From Gliomastix tumulicola (lineage: Eukaryota > Ascomycota > Sordariomycetes > Hypocreales > Bionectriaceae), in NCBI GenBank assembly GCA_001599755.1, contig BCHX01000004.1, forward strand, positions 3,782,001-3,846,000: a DNA stretch of 64,000 nt, in the 5' to 3' direction. A model generated the notes under the pieces. That model did not search any database. It was not told where the DNA came from and saw nothing but the letters and a program-made list of their open reading frames with translations. Below, in pieces: positions 62,465 through 64,000 of this stretch (its first letter is position 1; the number at the start of each line of letters is the position of its first letter). The translations under genes were made by a program, and so were the position numbers.

Positions 62465-64000
62465 ATGGCTCTCACGCTCCAGTCTGCCATCAAAGGCGAT
62501 CCCGCCTCGACGGCCGTCATCATCCCCAGCAAGCCCAATCCTCTCATCGTCACCTACTCCTCCCTGGCCTCGCAGACCACCGTCTTCCAGAGGAAGCTCG
62601 CCGAGCTCGGCATCACCACCGGCTCGCCCGTGTCCATCGCCCTCGTCAACTCGTGGGAGTTCATCGTCTCCTTCCTCGCCGCCTCGTGGCAGCGGGGCAT
62701 CGCCGCGCCCCTGAACCCGGCCTACAAGCAGGACGAGTTTGAGTTCTACATTGACGATGTCAAGAGCGACCTCGTCCTCGTCCCTCGTGGTGCCTGGGCG
62801 GCGGATGCGGCGAGCGTCAGGGCCGCCAAGAAGTTCAACGCGGCTGTTGCTGAGTGCTACTGGGATGGGCGGAAGGGCGAGGTGGTCCTTGATGTCAAGT
62901 CCCTCGGCAAGCTTCAGGGAAAGAAGGAGAAGCTTCTCAGGCCTGAGACGGATGATGTTGCCCTGATCCTCCATACCAGCGGCACCACGTCCAGGCCAAA
63001 GGTGGTACGTGGAATCCCCGGTTCTGTCCCCCGAACCCCCGATGATCACCACATGCTCACAGTGTTTTGCCAGGTCCCCTTGACGCACCGCAACCTCACC
63101 CGCACCATGAGTAAGTCAACCGCGTCTCAAGCTCGCATGACCTACCAGCTCATCCATGCTGACCGTCCGCAGAGAACATCGAGCAGACCTACCAGCTCAC
63201 GTCCCAGGACCGCACCATGCTCGTCATGCCCCTCTTCCACGTCCACGGCCTCCTCTGCGGGCTCCTCGCGCCCCTGGCCACGGGCGGCTCCATGGTCGTG
63301 CCGCCCAGGTTCTCGGCCTCGGACTTCTGGCAGGACTTCGCCGCCCACCGCGCCAACTGGTACACGGCCGTGCCCACCATCCACCAGATCCTGCTCAAGA
63401 ACCCGGCGCCGGAGCCCCGGCCCGCGATCCGCTTCATCCGGTCCTGCTCCAGCCCGCTGTCGCCGACCGTCTTCCAGCAGCTCGAGGAGACGTACGGCGC
63501 GCCCGTGCTGGAGGCGTACGCCATGACCGAGGCCGCGCACCAGATGACCTCGAACCCGCTGCCGCCGGCGAAGCGCAAGCCCGGCAGCGTCGGCGTCGGC
63601 CAGGGCGTCGAGGTGCGCATCCTCGACAACGACGGCAACGAGCTCGCGCAGGGTGCCGAGGGCGAGATCTGCATCCGCGGGGAGAACGTCACCAAGGGCT
63701 ACCTCAACAACGCCGAGGCCAACGCCACGTCCTACACGAAGGAGGGCTTCTTCCGCACCGGCGACCAGGGCCGCAAGGACGAGGACGGCTACGTCGTCAT
63801 CACGGGCAGGATCAAGGAGCTCATCAACAAGGGCGGCGAGAAGATCAGCCCCATCGAGCTGGACAACACGCTCACGCGGCACCCCAAGGTCGGCGAGGCT
63901 GTGAGCTTTGCCGTGCCTGACGAGGTGTACGGGCAGGACATCGGTGTGGCGGTGGTTCTCAAGGCCGGCGAGCAGCTCACCGAGGAGGAGCTGAAGGCCT
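62465..64000 (+). CDS. AMP-forming acyl-CoA synthetase, Pcs60/oxalyl-CoA synthetase type (3' end outside window)
   Basis: An adenylate-forming enzyme making acyl-CoA from a short carboxylic acid, ATP and CoA; the yeast counterpart Pcs60 is peroxisomal and acts as oxalyl-CoA synthetase. Exons seen are 62465-63004, 63074-63110 and 63173 to the window end, about 468 residues of some 510. The P-loop LILHTSGTTSRPKVVPLTHRNL spans the first intron. PLFHVHGLLCGLLAP, YAMTEAAHQM, TKGYLNN and the hinge FRTGDQGRKDEDGYVVITGRIKELINKGGEKISP follow in family order. The catalytic Lys near the C-terminus and any PTS1 signal lie beyond 64000. Pcs60-like identity is by recalled motifs (FHVHGLL, THRNLTRTMKNI). 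Confidence 0.87.

Noticed and set aside
1..64000. CRISPR arrays, bacterial-type operons, riboswitches or viral genes
   Set aside because: No regularly spaced repeats, ribosome binding sites or virus-like proteins were seen; intron content and gene types are those of a fungal nuclear genome.

Overview
The window reads as nuclear DNA of a filamentous ascomycete (Pezizomycotina, most likely a Sordariomycete; I cannot name the species). Genes are dense on both strands and carry many short introns (about 40-100 nt) with GTRNGT-type donors and CTAAC/CTGAC branch points. The protein set is typically fungal: mitoribosomal mL58, BZZ1, Zn2Cys6 and C2H2 regulators, CBM1, GH78 and GH13 enzymes, and HET and HeLo-like proteins. 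There is also one nuclear tRNA-Glu(CTC) gene with an intron. I built the exon models by hand from splice motifs and reading-frame closure; the total length of every multi-exon coding model that is complete in the window is a multiple of three.

Left part, 1-17 kb: a disordered conserved fungal protein, a secreted GH78 alpha-L-rhamnosidase-like enzyme, an aldehyde dehydrogenase, a cysteine-rich fungal protein, mitochondrial ribosomal protein mL58, a short-chain dehydrogenase, and a long repetitive Ala/Gly/Thr/Lys-rich protein. These look like ordinary, unlinked genes.

Central part, about 18.1-36.7 kb: the most interesting region. It holds a degenerate isocitrate-lyase-like protein, a SnoaL-like small protein, an amino acid permease, a succinate-semialdehyde-dehydrogenase-like enzyme, a PLP aminotransferase, a class-I glutamine-amidotransferase-like hydrolase, a Zn2Cys6 regulator and a copper amine oxidase. 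A broken HET-type gene lies among them. Six intergenic regions of this stretch carry tight groups of the same hexamer, ATCGGA/TCCGAT, three times arranged as an inverted repeat with a 6-nt gap. The copper amine oxidase and the aldehyde dehydrogenase both end in the peroxisomal signal Ser-Arg-Leu. I infer a co-regulated amine or amino-acid utilisation (or modification) cluster whose amine-to-aldehyde-to-acid steps run in peroxisomes and whose local Zn2Cys6 protein is the likely regulator.

Right part, 37-64 kb: a secreted alpha-amylase, a divergent pair of defence- or incompatibility-like genes (a C2H2/coiled-coil protein and a HeLo-like N-terminus protein), a secreted DUF1996-CBM1 protein, tRNA-Glu(CTC), an MFS transporter of the allantoate-permease type, a secreted M14 carboxypeptidase, a three-finger C2H2 protein, the actin-patch protein BZZ1, and the first part of a Pcs60/oxalyl-CoA-synthetase-like gene cut by the window end. 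A 65-bp element with terminal inverted repeats occurs three times (3.7, 43.4 and 45.5 kb); two inverted copies exactly bracket the HeLo-like gene.
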